A DNA stretch of 34,582 nucleotides from Lachnospiraceae bacterium (GCA_017396145.1 JAFQMS010000046.1:1-34582); one strand, 5' to 3'; numbered from the stretch's first letter, positions 14,769 to 23,124 are shown. Numbers and translations: made by a program. Notes: generated by a model not told the origin, from the sequence alone.

Positions 14769-16388
14769 ATGTTATCTAAGAAGGTTTTGTTGCTTATAAT
14801 GATAATGGTATTTGCATTGACAGGTTGCCATGAGCAAACAGATACGCAAAACAATAAGCCAAGTGCTAATACGGATGATAAAACAGATAATGGTAATTCT
14901 GATAATAATGAAAATGAAGTAGTTACCTACACAGATCCATCTTGGGCAAGGGAAAGAGTGTTTTATGAAATATTTGTTAGAAGTTTTTGCGATAGTGATG
15001 GTGATGGAATCGGTGATTTTAATGGTGTAACTACTAAAATTCCTTATTTGAAGGATTTAGGGGTGGATGCCATATGGCTAATGCCTATGATGGATGCAAG
15101 TAAATATCATGGATATGATGTGACAGATTACTATGGTGTTGAGCCGGATTATGGAACAATGGAAGATTTTAAAAATCTTGTAAAACAGTGTCACGATAAC
15201 GATATAAAGATAATAATTGATTTCGTTGTTAATCATACATCTATTGAGCATGAATGGTTCCAGTCGGCAATTTATGATGAGAAAAGCCAGTTTAGGGATT
15301 ACTATACTATTTATGGTGGAATAGAGAATATGCCAGAAGATACCAGTGGTATGCGCTATCATAAGGAAAGTAAGCAATTGTTCTATGGAAGTTATGATTA
15401 TACTATGCCTGACCTTAATTATCATAATCCAAAGGTTAGAGAAGAAGTTAAAAAAATAGCGGCTTATTGGTTAGAACTTGGAGTAGACGGCTTTAGATTG
15501 GATGGGGCAAAAGAAATTGATAAGGATATGAATGTTACTCATGAATGGTGGAAGGAATTTTCAGAATATGTACTTAGTATAAATCCTACAGCATTTATTG
15601 TTGGTGAAAACTGGTTGAGTAATTACAACGAGTTAGCGCCTTTTTATGAAGATATGACATCTTCATTTAACTTTCCACTGAATTACGCTATTGAAGGATT
15701 TTTAAAAGGAAATGAAACAGATTTGGCACAAGTTCAGAATGTGGCCAATGGTTGCTTCTTGGATGCTTCAAAGGCAGATGGAAGTGTAGTAGATGTTATA
15801 GTCGATTCAACAATGATTGGCAATCATGATATGACAAGAATTGCTTCTAGAACTCAATCTTTAGAAAAGGCAAAATTAGCAGCGGCATTACAGTTTACTT
15901 TGCCAGGTACTCCTTTCATCTATTACGGTGATGAGCTTGGACAAACAAGCGGTAGTGGAGATTTTTCAAAAAGAGAAAGTTTTGATTGGTATAAGTCCGG
16001 TTTAGGAGAAGGAATGACCGATAATAAAAAAGCATGTGGAGCAGACCCTTCATATACACTTCCTGATGACAAAATATCTCTAGAAGAGCAGAAGGATAAC
16101 ATAGATAGTATATATAATTATTACAAAAAACTCATAAGTATAAGAAAAGAAAATCCAATAATGTTTTATGGTACATATGAGACAGTTGGTTGGAATAACG
16201 GCCTATATGCCTATAGTGTTAAGGGGGCAAAGGATGGAAGTACACTTTTGATAATCCATAATAATAAGGAGAAGGCTATAGATTATGTTGTGTCAGAAGG
16301 GGGAAAAGAACTTATTACTGATATAGACATTAAGTCTGGAGAGACAGTAAGTGTCGGAGCATATAAAACATTAATAATAAAGTATTAA
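14769..16388 (+). CDS. Extracellular alpha-amylase family GH13 lipoprotein
   Basis: A 539-residue surface-anchored alpha-glucan hydrolase. Its lipoprotein signal ends in LTGC (Cys20), followed by an Asn/Asp-rich linker to about residue 55. The GH13 barrel has all key residues: a calcium-binding DSDGDGIGD loop, region I DFVVNH, nucleophile Asp245 in GFRLDGAK, acid/base Glu280 in VGENW, and the stabiliser Asp354 in GNHDMTR. The long YYGDELG stretch and a beta-sandwich end follow. The DSDGDGIGD loop and QTS elements point to the oligo-1,6-glucosidase/amylase group acting on malto-oligosaccharides; exact specificity cannot be read from sequence. It likely supplies sugars used by the glucan genes elsewhere in the window. 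It is the last gene of the pth-mfd-prsA-like run. Confidence 0.93.
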   Translation: MLSKKVLLLIMIMVFALTGCHEQTDTQNNKPSANTDDKTDNGNSDNNENEVVTYTDPSWARERVFYEIFVRSFCDSDGDGIGDFNGVTTKIPYLKDLGVDAIWLMPMMDASKYHGYDVTDYYGVEPDYGTMEDFKNLVKQCHDNDIKIIIDFVVNHTSIEHEWFQSAIYDEKSQFRDYYTIYGGIENMPEDTSGMRYHKESKQLFYGSYDYTMPDLNYHNPKVREEVKKIAAYWLELGVDGFRLDGAKEIDKDMNVTHEWWKEFSEYVLSINPTAFIVGENWLSNYNELAPFYEDMTSSFNFPLNYAIEGFLKGNETDLAQVQNVANGCFLDASKADGSVVDVIVDSTMIGNHDMTRIASRTQSLEKAKLAAALQFTLPGTPFIYYGDELGQTSGSGDFSKRESFDWYKSGLGEGMTDNKKACGADPSYTLPDDKISLEEQKDNIDSIYNYYKKLISIRKENPIMFYGTYETVGWNNGLYAYSVKGAKDGSTLLIIHNNKEKAIDYVVSEGGKELITDIDIKSGETVSVGAYKTLIIKY

Positions 16389-16421
16389 TGAATAGGATGT
16401 TTGTACTAATTAACTATAACA

Positions 16422-16457
16422 TAAAACAGCGACGGGTAATTACCTGTCGCTGTTTTA
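16422..16457. terminator. Bidirectional intrinsic terminator
   Basis: A 12-bp outer stem (TAAAACAGCGAC with GTCGCTGTTTTA) encloses a self-complementary GGTAATTACC. A-runs and T-runs on the two sides make it work for both the amylase gene (plus) and the membrane protein gene (minus). Confidence 0.9.
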
Positions 16458-16479
16458 CTATGTAAAGACTTAATTATTC

Positions 16480-17712
16480 TTAATAATTGTATTTGCGTTT
16501 GCCACTCTGTTTCATTACTATGGAAATTATAAAAGTGGCTACAAATGTTACTATAAGTATAGCAGTAACAATGAAAAATGGAGCGGATAATCCATCTATA
16601 CCTGAAATAGCAAATTCTTTATATTCTTCTTCACTATCAGTAAGAATATATTCTCTTGCAAGCTTCAGAATAAAACTAAATAGACTAAAAAGTGCACCAT
16701 TAAAGAAACAAACCACAGAGATGTTTCTTATAACACGATATTTTTGTCTGTACATTAAAAACTGAATTAGAATGATTGCAACACATGTAATAAGTGCACC
16801 ATACATCATAGCAGGTATTAAATTAAAGTATCTCATTATATCGCGCATATCTTCGTCTTGTTCAAGTTCAGATAAAGACTCATCTAAATCAGGTTTTAAT
16901 TCAGTGTATACAGCATTATCAATAGTTTCTCTAACATCTGATAAAGCAACAGCCATAGTATCTTTTTTAGCCTGCTCAAGAACCTCGGCTGTTATATGGT
17001 CGGTTCCATAGGAGTCAACTACTGATATAAACTCTGATTCTAAATCGTATCCTACAACATCAATTAGAAAACTGTCTAAAAGTTCTAATTCTTCAGAGGG
17101 TTTTCCTGTTTTGTAAAAGTCAATGTATGCGTCTAGAGCCTTGTCAACGGCTTTTTCGCTTACATCATACATACCATCGGCAATAGCGCCATAATCTACC
17201 TCAAAATCGTTGGGCTCATATGCTTCACCTTTAACAATTGCGTCTAATGTTGTGTCGACTATCTTCTGTGCAGTATCTTCTGAAATGATATCTGAGAATT
17301 CACAGTCTAAAAGTTCTAAAGCCTCTTCAAGTTCTGTGTCGTTAGCAAGTTCATCATACAAAAAATCAGAAGCTGCATCGGAAAAAGCGTCCACAGCACT
17401 ATAAAGAGAGGTTTTAGCTGTAAAAATAATCAAAAATACTGTCAAACTGACCATTAAAACGATTGTTAAAATAAATCCGAGTAAAGAAGTCAGGCACCCA
17501 GGTCGTTTGTCAGGTTCTGGTACTTCTCCTAAAGAGTTAGAATACTGTTCATTCTGATTGTAGTAATTATCAATTCCGGAATAATTCTGTTCCTGATTAG
17601 TATATCCGGAATAATTCTGTTCCTGATTAGTATATCCGGAATAATTCTGTTCTTGATTAGTATATCCGGAATAGTTTTGTTCTTGATTAGCATTATAGTT
17701 TTCGTTGTCCAT
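16480..17712 (-). CDS. Membrane protein with N-terminal 10-residue repeats, unknown function
   Basis: A 410-residue protein. The first 46 or so residues contain four tandem copies of a Tyr/Gln/Asn-rich unit (NQEQNYSGYT), which make a hydrophilic cytoplasmic or surface tail. A Cys-Leu-Thr-containing turn then leads into a membrane helix at about 78-98. A long acidic, helical, presumably soluble domain follows (about 100-290). Three further membrane helices are at about 298-318, 328-348 and 375-400, and the tail is basic (KQSGKRKYNY). I do not recognise the family. A GGAGGA ribosome binding site is 5 nt upstream. The gene has its own promoter (17770-17798), although it lies directly downstream of the ABC permease. 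Some readthrough from that operon is possible. Confidence 0.8.
   Translation of the reverse strand: MDNENYNANQEQNYSGYTNQEQNYSGYTNQEQNYSGYTNQEQNYSGIDNYYNQNEQYSNSLGEVPEPDKRPGCLTSLLGFILTIVLMVSLTVFLIIFTAKTSLYSAVDAFSDAASDFLYDELANDTELEEALELLDCEFSDIISEDTAQKIVDTTLDAIVKGEAYEPNDFEVDYGAIADGMYDVSEKAVDKALDAYIDFYKTGKPSEELELLDSFLIDVVGYDLESEFISVVDSYGTDHITAEVLEQAKKDTMAVALSDVRETIDNAVYTELKPDLDESLSELEQDEDMRDIMRYFNLIPAMMYGALITCVAIILIQFLMYRQKYRVIRNISVVCFFNGALFSLFSFILKLAREYILTDSEEEYKEFAISGIDGLSAPFFIVTAILIVTFVATFIISIVMKQSGKRKYNY
17575..17694 (-). repeat. Four tandem 30-bp in-frame repeats
   Basis: Four head-to-tail 30-bp units begin at 17575, 17605, 17635 and 17665. The first two are identical, and divergence grows towards the gene start (the fourth unit has five changes). 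This pattern fits recent slippage or unequal-crossover expansion. Each unit encodes ten residues of the Tyr/Gln/Asn-rich tail. There are no spacers, so it is not a CRISPR. Confidence 0.95.
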
Positions 17713-17769
17713 TATATCCTCCGTTTTATATTAGTTATAGAATTGTTGATTCAGATTTTTATAAAGTAT

Positions 17770-17811
17770 ATTATAATTCATCATTAAAGCTTAATCAATG
17801 AAAATTGATTA
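17770..17811 (-). promoter_or_regulatory. Promoter with overlapping palindrome upstream of the repeat membrane protein
   Basis: On the minus strand, a -35 TTGATT (17798-17793) and a -10 TATAAT (17775-17770) are separated by 17 bp. A perfect inverted repeat, TAATCAAT-N4-ATTGATTA (17792-17811), overlaps the -35 box and the permease stop codon. It could be an operator or a weak 3'-end hairpin of the permease mRNA; it lacks a U-run. Confidence 0.55.
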
Positions 17812-19468
17812 TTGCCAGAATTGCTTTACCACAGCATTTTTTATAAAAAATTAGAGTAATCCAGGCAATGATGATAGCATCAATTAGCATAGTAAAAAGT
17901 AGTCCGAGGTTTAGTCTAAAAAGTAACGCCCAGTTTAAAAGTCCTAAGCCTAGAAAAACCATAATAACAGCAACAAGTGCTGAAAAGGTATTAAGATTGC
18001 CTCGTAGAACATGTTGCTCTTCTTCCCATAAAACACAAGGGTTAACTGCATCAATATATATACCTATAAAACTTGAACACACAACACCCAGGCTGGCACA
18101 CAACAGACTAGGGATATATAAACTGCCAGGTAACTTAAAAATTATTGCGAAAATAACTACATAAGTTAAAACGAAAAACATGCTTATGCTAATGCCACAT
18201 TTTGCTTTAGTATGAACAATGTCTTTAGTAGATACCGGCAGGCTTTTTAGATACTGGAAAGACACTTTGCCTTCTCTTGAAAATGAACTAGAGCATATGG
18301 AGTTGATGCTGCTGATAAACAAAGAACCACCTAAAACAATACACAGATAAATGAATTGGATAGAAGGAATCTGTTTATCTAGGATGCTTATGTATGATTG
18401 TAAAGTTTCTGGTTTAAAATTCATTTTTACTATAAAATAAGCCAAAATAGGCCAAAAGAAATTGACTAAAACGCAACTTGATAAGAATACAAATGAACGG
18501 AAAATAGATTTGTATTCCCTAATTAAGAACGCCCTTTTTACTGGCCTAATCTTTATGGAAGACAAAAGTTTTTCTGTATCAGTTTTCCGACCTTGTTTTC
18601 CAACTACATTGTTGAGAGCATCAATATATAAGTGTTTGCATAGTAATTCGAAGACAATAAAGAAGGCAGCATTAATTAATATATAAGCAATGAGCCATAG
18701 AATAGTTCCTCCATTGAAAAGTTTATGGAGGAAAAACACATTAGGAAATACTATGAACATTATCTTCATAAAGCCTGTGTCAGTGCTAGAAATTGTATCA
18801 ACTAGACCGTCAACGCCAAAGTTTTCTATACTAATGCCTTTGTAAAGAAAAAGCACTAAAGCCACAATACCAAAAGCAAATGCCAGTCGATTAATAACCT
18901 GTTGTTTTCGTATAAAAAAGGTATATCGCATAAGTAACAGAGAAATAATACCACAGTAACATAAAGGTACCAAAGGGAGAGTCAGTATGGCAACAATTCC
19001 TGTAAAAACAGAGGAAAAACTAGGAGGTGTGGCAAGGAAAAATCCTACAAAACCGGCAATAATTATTAATGTCTGCATTACATTTTCAGCCATATAGCAT
19101 ACCATAAATTTTGCTGTCACTATTCTATTATGTGGGATAGGTAAAGGAAGTAGATTCTTGGTATCTGATGCAAAAAACAGAGAATGCATTATAACTGTGA
19201 ATCCAAAAAGAGCACACAAAACAGACACTGCGATAGATAAAAAAGAAAGGGCGGTGTCTGTGCTAAGCCCCCTAAGAGAGAGCATATCGGTTATGAAATA
19301 TGTAAAAAATCCAATTAGAAACATAAAAGGGATAAAGACAAAAACTACCACGAAAAAACCAAAGAATTTCTCCATAGAATTTCGCTGGGCTTTTTTATCT
19401 TTATCTTTTTTCTCAAGCATCATCATTTCGCCCATGAGAATTTTATATAAAGTCAGTAGTTTATTCAT
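17795..19468 (-). CDS. ABC transporter permease (exporter type)
   Basis: A 557-residue integral membrane protein with about 12 hydrophobic helices and no ATPase motifs. It resembles the large putative ABC exporter permeases of Firmicutes that pair with a separate ATPase. The middle cytoplasmic part contains the LIREYKSIFRS element commonly seen in this permease type. Its start overlaps the end of the ATPase gene by 8 nt, so the two are translationally coupled and form one transporter. The substrate is unknown; such exporters handle drugs, peptides or lipids. It is the last gene of the GH13-PilZ-ATPase-permease run. Confidence 0.85.
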   Translation of the reverse strand: MNKLLTLYKILMGEMMMLEKKDKDKKAQRNSMEKFFGFFVVVFVFIPFMFLIGFFTYFITDMLSLRGLSTDTALSFLSIAVSVLCALFGFTVIMHSLFFASDTKNLLPLPIPHNRIVTAKFMVCYMAENVMQTLIIIAGFVGFFLATPPSFSSVFTGIVAILTLPLVPLCYCGIISLLLMRYTFFIRKQQVINRLAFAFGIVALVLFLYKGISIENFGVDGLVDTISSTDTGFMKIMFIVFPNVFFLHKLFNGGTILWLIAYILINAAFFIVFELLCKHLYIDALNNVVGKQGRKTDTEKLLSSIKIRPVKRAFLIREYKSIFRSFVFLSSCVLVNFFWPILAYFIVKMNFKPETLQSYISILDKQIPSIQFIYLCIVLGGSLFISSINSICSSSFSREGKVSFQYLKSLPVSTKDIVHTKAKCGISISMFFVLTYVVIFAIIFKLPGSLYIPSLLCASLGVVCSSFIGIYIDAVNPCVLWEEEQHVLRGNLNTFSALVAVIMVFLGLGLLNWALLFRLNLGLLFTMLIDAIIIAWITLIFYKKCCGKAILAIINFH

Positions 19469-20183
19469 CGCTCATCAGCTCCAGATATATTTTCTCTAAA
19501 CTATCACAGTGTGAATAGTCTGCTAATAAAGAATCGCAAGTCCCGTCGTAGATGATATTTCCTTTTTTGATAATTAATATGCGATGGCATAGTTTTTGAG
19601 CAATCTCAAGAATATGAGTTGAGAAAAACACTGCGCCACCATTTGCCACATATTCTTGCATAATTCCTTTTAACTCATAAGCAGAAGATGGGTCAAGCCC
19701 TACTAAAGGTTCATCTAGTATTAAAATCTTTGGGGTGTGGATAAGCGCAGATAAAATAACAATCTTTTGCCTCATTCCATGAGAGTAATTCAAAATAGCG
19801 TCGTTAAGATTATCCATAATACCAAGTTTTGGAGCATATTTTTCAATTAAAACCTTTCGTTCGTCAACAGGGACTTGAAAAATATCGGCGATGAAATTAA
19901 GATACTCCATTCCTGTTAAGCGCAAAAACATATCAGGAGTATCAGAAACATATCCAAAACATTGTTTTGCTGCCAATGGTTCATTGTATAGGTCATGTCC
20001 GCAGATTGCGATATCACCACTGTCAGGTTTTAAAATACCTGTAATCATTTCGATGGTAGTAGTTTTTCCTGCGCCATTAGGGCCTATAAACCCAGTGATT
20101 TCATTAGGTTTTAGGTTGAAAGATATGTTGTTTACAGCAACTTTATTGCCAAAACTTTTAGTAAGATTACTGATTTTGAGCAT
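19461..20183 (-). CDS. ABC transporter ATP-binding protein
   Basis: A 240-residue ATPase of the DrrA/CcmA-type exporter class. Walker A is GPNGAGKTTT (about residues 34-43). The Q-loop/DTPDMFLRLTGMEYL region is present. The signature is YSHGMRQK, in which His replaces the usual Gly/Gln of LSGGQ, a common variant. Walker B is ILILDEP, with the D-loop GLDP and switch His in STHILE. The last residues overlap the permease start. The AAAGGA ribosome binding site is well placed. No strong promoter was found between PilZ and this gene, so it is probably co-transcribed with them. Confidence 0.93.
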   Translation of the reverse strand: MLKISNLTKSFGNKVAVNNISFNLKPNEITGFIGPNGAGKTTTIEMITGILKPDSGDIAICGHDLYNEPLAAKQCFGYVSDTPDMFLRLTGMEYLNFIADIFQVPVDERKVLIEKYAPKLGIMDNLNDAILNYSHGMRQKIVILSALIHTPKILILDEPLVGLDPSSAYELKGIMQEYVANGGAVFFSTHILEIAQKLCHRILIIKKGNIIYDGTCDSLLADYSHCDSLEKIYLELMSDE

Positions 20184-20223
20184 ACTAATCCTTTCGTATA
20201 TATGTAGAGTCTATATAGTATTA

Positions 20224-20571
20224 TTAATACACGCCATTAACTAAAAGTGCCTGATATGTTTCGATTCTGGTTCTGTCAGTATCTGTGAGAGATAAAAACT
20301 CGCAACCGTAAGTGAAGGTGTCATTATTCATAGAACTTCTTACTACCTGTAATACGCATGAGAATTTGTCTCCGTTTAATAAGACAATGTTCGTATCGAA
20401 AAACATACCGATAGGGTAGTGCTTCTTACTGGTAAATCCAATTCCTCCAACTGAAATATCAAATACATAGATATCATCATCAGTAATTGGAACGCTAGTT
20501 TCATTAGGTACAATTGACCTTGCTTTAAGAGTGATATTCATAATGACTCTTTTGTATTTCCTTTTTTCCAT
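20224..20571 (-). CDS. PilZ-domain protein, probable c-di-GMP receptor
   Basis: A 115-residue single-domain PilZ protein. Both ligand motifs are intact: RxxxR as Arg4-KYK-Arg8, and DxSxxG as Asp38-Ile-Ser40-Val-Gly-Gly43. It is therefore expected to bind cyclic di-GMP and pass the signal to a protein partner. It lies 16 nt downstream of the GH13 enzyme gene and 40 nt upstream of the ABC ATPase, on the same strand. The partner may be one of these neighbours, but the sequence does not say which. The c-di-GMP riboswitch at the far end of the window supports active c-di-GMP signalling in this organism. Confidence 0.9.
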   Translation of the reverse strand: MEKRKYKRVIMNITLKARSIVPNETSVPITDDDIYVFDISVGGIGFTSKKHYPIGMFFDTNIVLLNGDKFSCVLQVVRSSMNNDTFTYGCEFLSLTDTDRTRIETYQALLVNGVY

Positions 20572-20587
20572 AATTATTAAATTCCTT

Positions 20588-22327
20588 TCATAGTTTATTG
20601 TGTAGTTGCATAATTACTCCTGTAAATGGAGGCAGAACACCGTCCATTACCTGATTATCTATCATATTAATCTTATTGGTAAGGCTGGTGAGGGTAACCT
20701 CGGTATCAGAGTTGTTAATTGCTACAAGGAGAGTTTCATCCTCGTAGACTTTTTTATATACCAAAACTTGCTTGTCGTCGTCTTTATACACCAGATGAAA
20801 TTCGCCACGGCGTAGACATGGGTGAGAATGGCGAAGTTTGGTAAGGGATTTATAATAGTTTAACACATCTGTATCGACTTTGTCACTATCCCAAATCATT
20901 CCCCTTCGACAGTCTGGGTCACCTTTGCCCTTCATACCTACTTCGTCACCATAATAAATCATAGGGGTACCTGTAAATGTAAACTGTAACAATGCTGCCA
21001 ACTTTAGTTTTCTCACATCATCCCCGGCACAAGTTATAAAGCGTGGACAATCGTGACTGTCAATGAGATTCCAAAGCATTCGATATGCGTTGTAATTAGT
21101 GTTTCCACGAACAAATTCAAGGTTGCTAACAAATTCAGAAACAGTCATAGTTCCTCTTGCAATGAACTGTTCTACACAGCGATAAAACTGATAATTCATA
21201 ACACAATCAAATTCATTACCCTGTAACCAATCTCTTGAATCATACCAAATCTCTCCAATAAGTGGGGCATCTTTTTTATTCTTTTTAACAGCCTTACGAA
21301 ATACGGTCCAAAATTCGTGACTCACTTCATCGGCAACATCTAATCCCCAACCATCAACATTGAAATTGGTCATCCAATAATCAATCATATCAGTGAAGTA
21401 CTTTTGTACATCTTGATTCATTGTGTTTAGCTTTGGCATTCCTCCAAAATAACTAAAACTTTGGTAATTAGGTTTGATGCCATGGATTCTTTTCACAGGA
21501 AAACTAAATGGAAAGAACCAATCTTTATAGTCTGACTTTTGACCGTTTTTAAGTAAATCCTTAAATGGGAAAAAATCCTCACCACTATGATTAAATACTC
21601 CGTCTAAGATTACCTTAATTCCTTTGGAATGAGCAGTGTCTACAAATTCTTTGAAGTCTTCTTTTGTTCCAAAATCAGGGTCTAGTTTCATATAATCAGT
21701 TGTATTGTATTTATGATTAGATGGTGATTCAAATATTGGAGTAAGATAAATTATTGTGGCACCTAAATCCTTAATGTGGTCAAGTTTTTGTGTTATGCCT
21801 TTAATTGTACCGCCATAGATGGAATTCCATTTTGGAGAAGCACTCCACTTGGTGTGGGACTTATTAGGAATATAGTTATCACCTCGATAATATCTGTCAG
21901 GGAAAATCTGATATACAATTCCATCTGCCATCCAATCTATATAAGATGGGGCATCTTCCATCTTTGCCTGAATAGGGAAATCAAAGGAATAAGAATCATC
22001 TTTGGAAGGCTCGTTTAGGAAACGATAATTAGCGTAGTATATGTAATCACCACTGCCATCAATTAATTCAAAGTAATACTTTGTTGTTATGTGATTAACA
22101 TTGACTATGGCTTCGTAGTAATCAAAAAGTTCATCAGTAGCCACTTTAGTCATACGTACAGTATGCACCTTATGGTCTTTAATAACATTGTGATATTTAT
22201 TATAATAATAAAGATTAACTATGACCATATCGTTAGCCTTGGTTCTAATCTTAATCATATATGAGTTAGCACCGATAGAATACACAAATTCTCTGGTCAT
22301 ATTATGTAAAATAGCTTCTTTAATCAT
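20588..22327 (-). CDS. Cyclomaltodextrinase/neopullulanase-type GH13 enzyme
   Basis: A 579-residue protein with no signal peptide, so probably cytoplasmic, acting on cyclodextrins, maltodextrins or pullulan fragments. Residues 1-125 are a CBM34-like N-terminal beta domain. The GH13_20-type barrel follows (MADGIVYQIFPDRYYRGD, GVFNHSG). Nucleophile is Asp330 (GWGLDVADE), acid/base Glu359 (GEIWYDS), stabiliser Asp426 (DSHDCPRF). An all-beta C-terminal domain closes the protein. Oddity: residue 328, normally the near-invariant Arg two before the nucleophile, is Gly (codon GGA, one base from AGA). All else looks intact, so it may be a recent damaging change or a functional variant. It is the first gene of a run with PilZ and an ABC exporter. 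Confidence 0.92.
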   Translation of the reverse strand: MIKEAILHNMTREFVYSIGANSYMIKIRTKANDMVIVNLYYYNKYHNVIKDHKVHTVRMTKVATDELFDYYEAIVNVNHITTKYYFELIDGSGDYIYYANYRFLNEPSKDDSYSFDFPIQAKMEDAPSYIDWMADGIVYQIFPDRYYRGDNYIPNKSHTKWSASPKWNSIYGGTIKGITQKLDHIKDLGATIIYLTPIFESPSNHKYNTTDYMKLDPDFGTKEDFKEFVDTAHSKGIKVILDGVFNHSGEDFFPFKDLLKNGQKSDYKDWFFPFSFPVKRIHGIKPNYQSFSYFGGMPKLNTMNQDVQKYFTDMIDYWMTNFNVDGWGLDVADEVSHEFWTVFRKAVKKNKKDAPLIGEIWYDSRDWLQGNEFDCVMNYQFYRCVEQFIARGTMTVSEFVSNLEFVRGNTNYNAYRMLWNLIDSHDCPRFITCAGDDVRKLKLAALLQFTFTGTPMIYYGDEVGMKGKGDPDCRRGMIWDSDKVDTDVLNYYKSLTKLRHSHPCLRRGEFHLVYKDDDKQVLVYKKVYEDETLLVAINNSDTEVTLTSLTNKINMIDNQVMDGVLPPFTGVIMQLHNKL

Positions 22328-22363
22328 GTTTGTATCCTTATATTTAGTTTAGATGAATAACTT

Positions 22364-22398
22364 ATACTAATTATATTAAAAATATTAGTATGATGCAA
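22364..22398 (-). promoter_or_regulatory. Promoter of the GH13 operon with long palindrome
   Basis: On the minus strand, a -35 TTGCAT (22398-22393) and a -10 TATAAT (22375-22370) are separated by 17 bp. A perfect interrupted palindrome, ATACTAAT-N12-ATTAGTAT (22364-22391), covers the -10 box and the spacer. Its placement fits a repressor operator for the maltodextrin gene. Confidence 0.65.
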
Positions 22399-22408
22399 TG
22401 AAATATTC

Positions 22409-22417
22409 TGTTATAAT
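22409..22417 (+). promoter_or_regulatory. Extended -10 promoter of the rubredoxin-fusion gene
   Basis: TGTTATAAT is a consensus extended -10 element. The matching -35 region (about 22389-22394) is poor and lies inside the GH13 palindrome, so the two divergent promoters may be controlled together. Confidence 0.6.
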
Positions 22418-22479
22418 ATATATGTTAATTCAATTAGGCGCAGTAAAGTCAGAGCCTAGTTACAGAAAGGAATGATTAT

Positions 22480-23124
22480 ATGGATATTTTAGCGTTAAAT
22501 AAGATTACTTATGGGTTGTTTGTACTTACGGCATGGGATGATAAAGAAAAGGTTAATGGATGTATTGTAAATACACTAATGCAAGTTACTGTTTCACCAA
22601 ATTCAGTTGCCCTTGCAGTTAACAAACAGAATTTAACACATGATATGATTATGAATGGGAAAGAGTTTTGCGCTTCTGTTATAAGTGAAAAAGCAGATTT
22701 TAGTATTTTCCAGAGATTTGGAATGCAATCAGGAAGAGATGTGGACAAATTTGACGGATATGAAAATGTGGCTAAAGACAGTGAAGGTGGAATTTATGTT
22801 ACAGAGAATACTAATGCCTATATTCATGGGAAAGTTATTAACACAGTAGACCTTGGTACACATACTATGTTTATAGCCCAAATAGTAGATGCCAATATAC
22901 TTAGTGATGACACTTCAATGACATATTCATATTACCATGAGCATGTTAAGCCAAAGCCTGTTATAGAGAAGGCGAAACAAGATGAAAATAATGAGGAAGC
23001 ACCAGCAGGTAAATGGGTCTGCAAAATATGTGGTTATGTTCACGAAGGAGAAGAACTTTCTGAAGATTTCATATGTCCATGGTGTAAGCATCCTGCCAGT
23101 GATTTTGAGTATGTAACAGTTTAA
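22480..23124 (+). CDS. High-molecular-weight rubredoxin (flavin reductase domain plus rubredoxin)
   Basis: A 214-residue cytoplasmic redox protein. Residues 1 to about 150 are an FMN-binding flavin-reductase-like domain (YGLFVLTAWDDKEKVNGCIVNTLMQVT...). Residues about 175-214 are a rubredoxin with iron-binding cysteines Cys181, Cys184, Cys199 and Cys202 (VCKICGY...CPWCKH). This fusion is known as Hrb in Moorella and related anaerobes. It passes electrons from NAD(P)H-linked donors to flavodiiron proteins that remove oxygen or nitric oxide. It marks a strict anaerobe. The ribosome binding site AAAGGA is about 9 nt upstream. It stands alone, divergent from the GH13 operon. Confidence 0.92.
   Translation: MDILALNKITYGLFVLTAWDDKEKVNGCIVNTLMQVTVSPNSVALAVNKQNLTHDMIMNGKEFCASVISEKADFSIFQRFGMQSGRDVDKFDGYENVAKDSEGGIYVTENTNAYIHGKVINTVDLGTHTMFIAQIVDANILSDDTSMTYSYYHEHVKPKPVIEKAKQDENNEEAPAGKWVCKICGYVHEGEELSEDFICPWCKHPASDFEYVTV

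Noticed and set aside
17575..17694. CRISPR array
   Set aside because: The 30-bp units are directly adjacent with no spacers and are in-frame codons of a protein gene.
19461..19468. Frameshift between ABC ATPase and permease
   Set aside because: The 8-nt overlap is normal translational coupling. Both proteins have complete ends.
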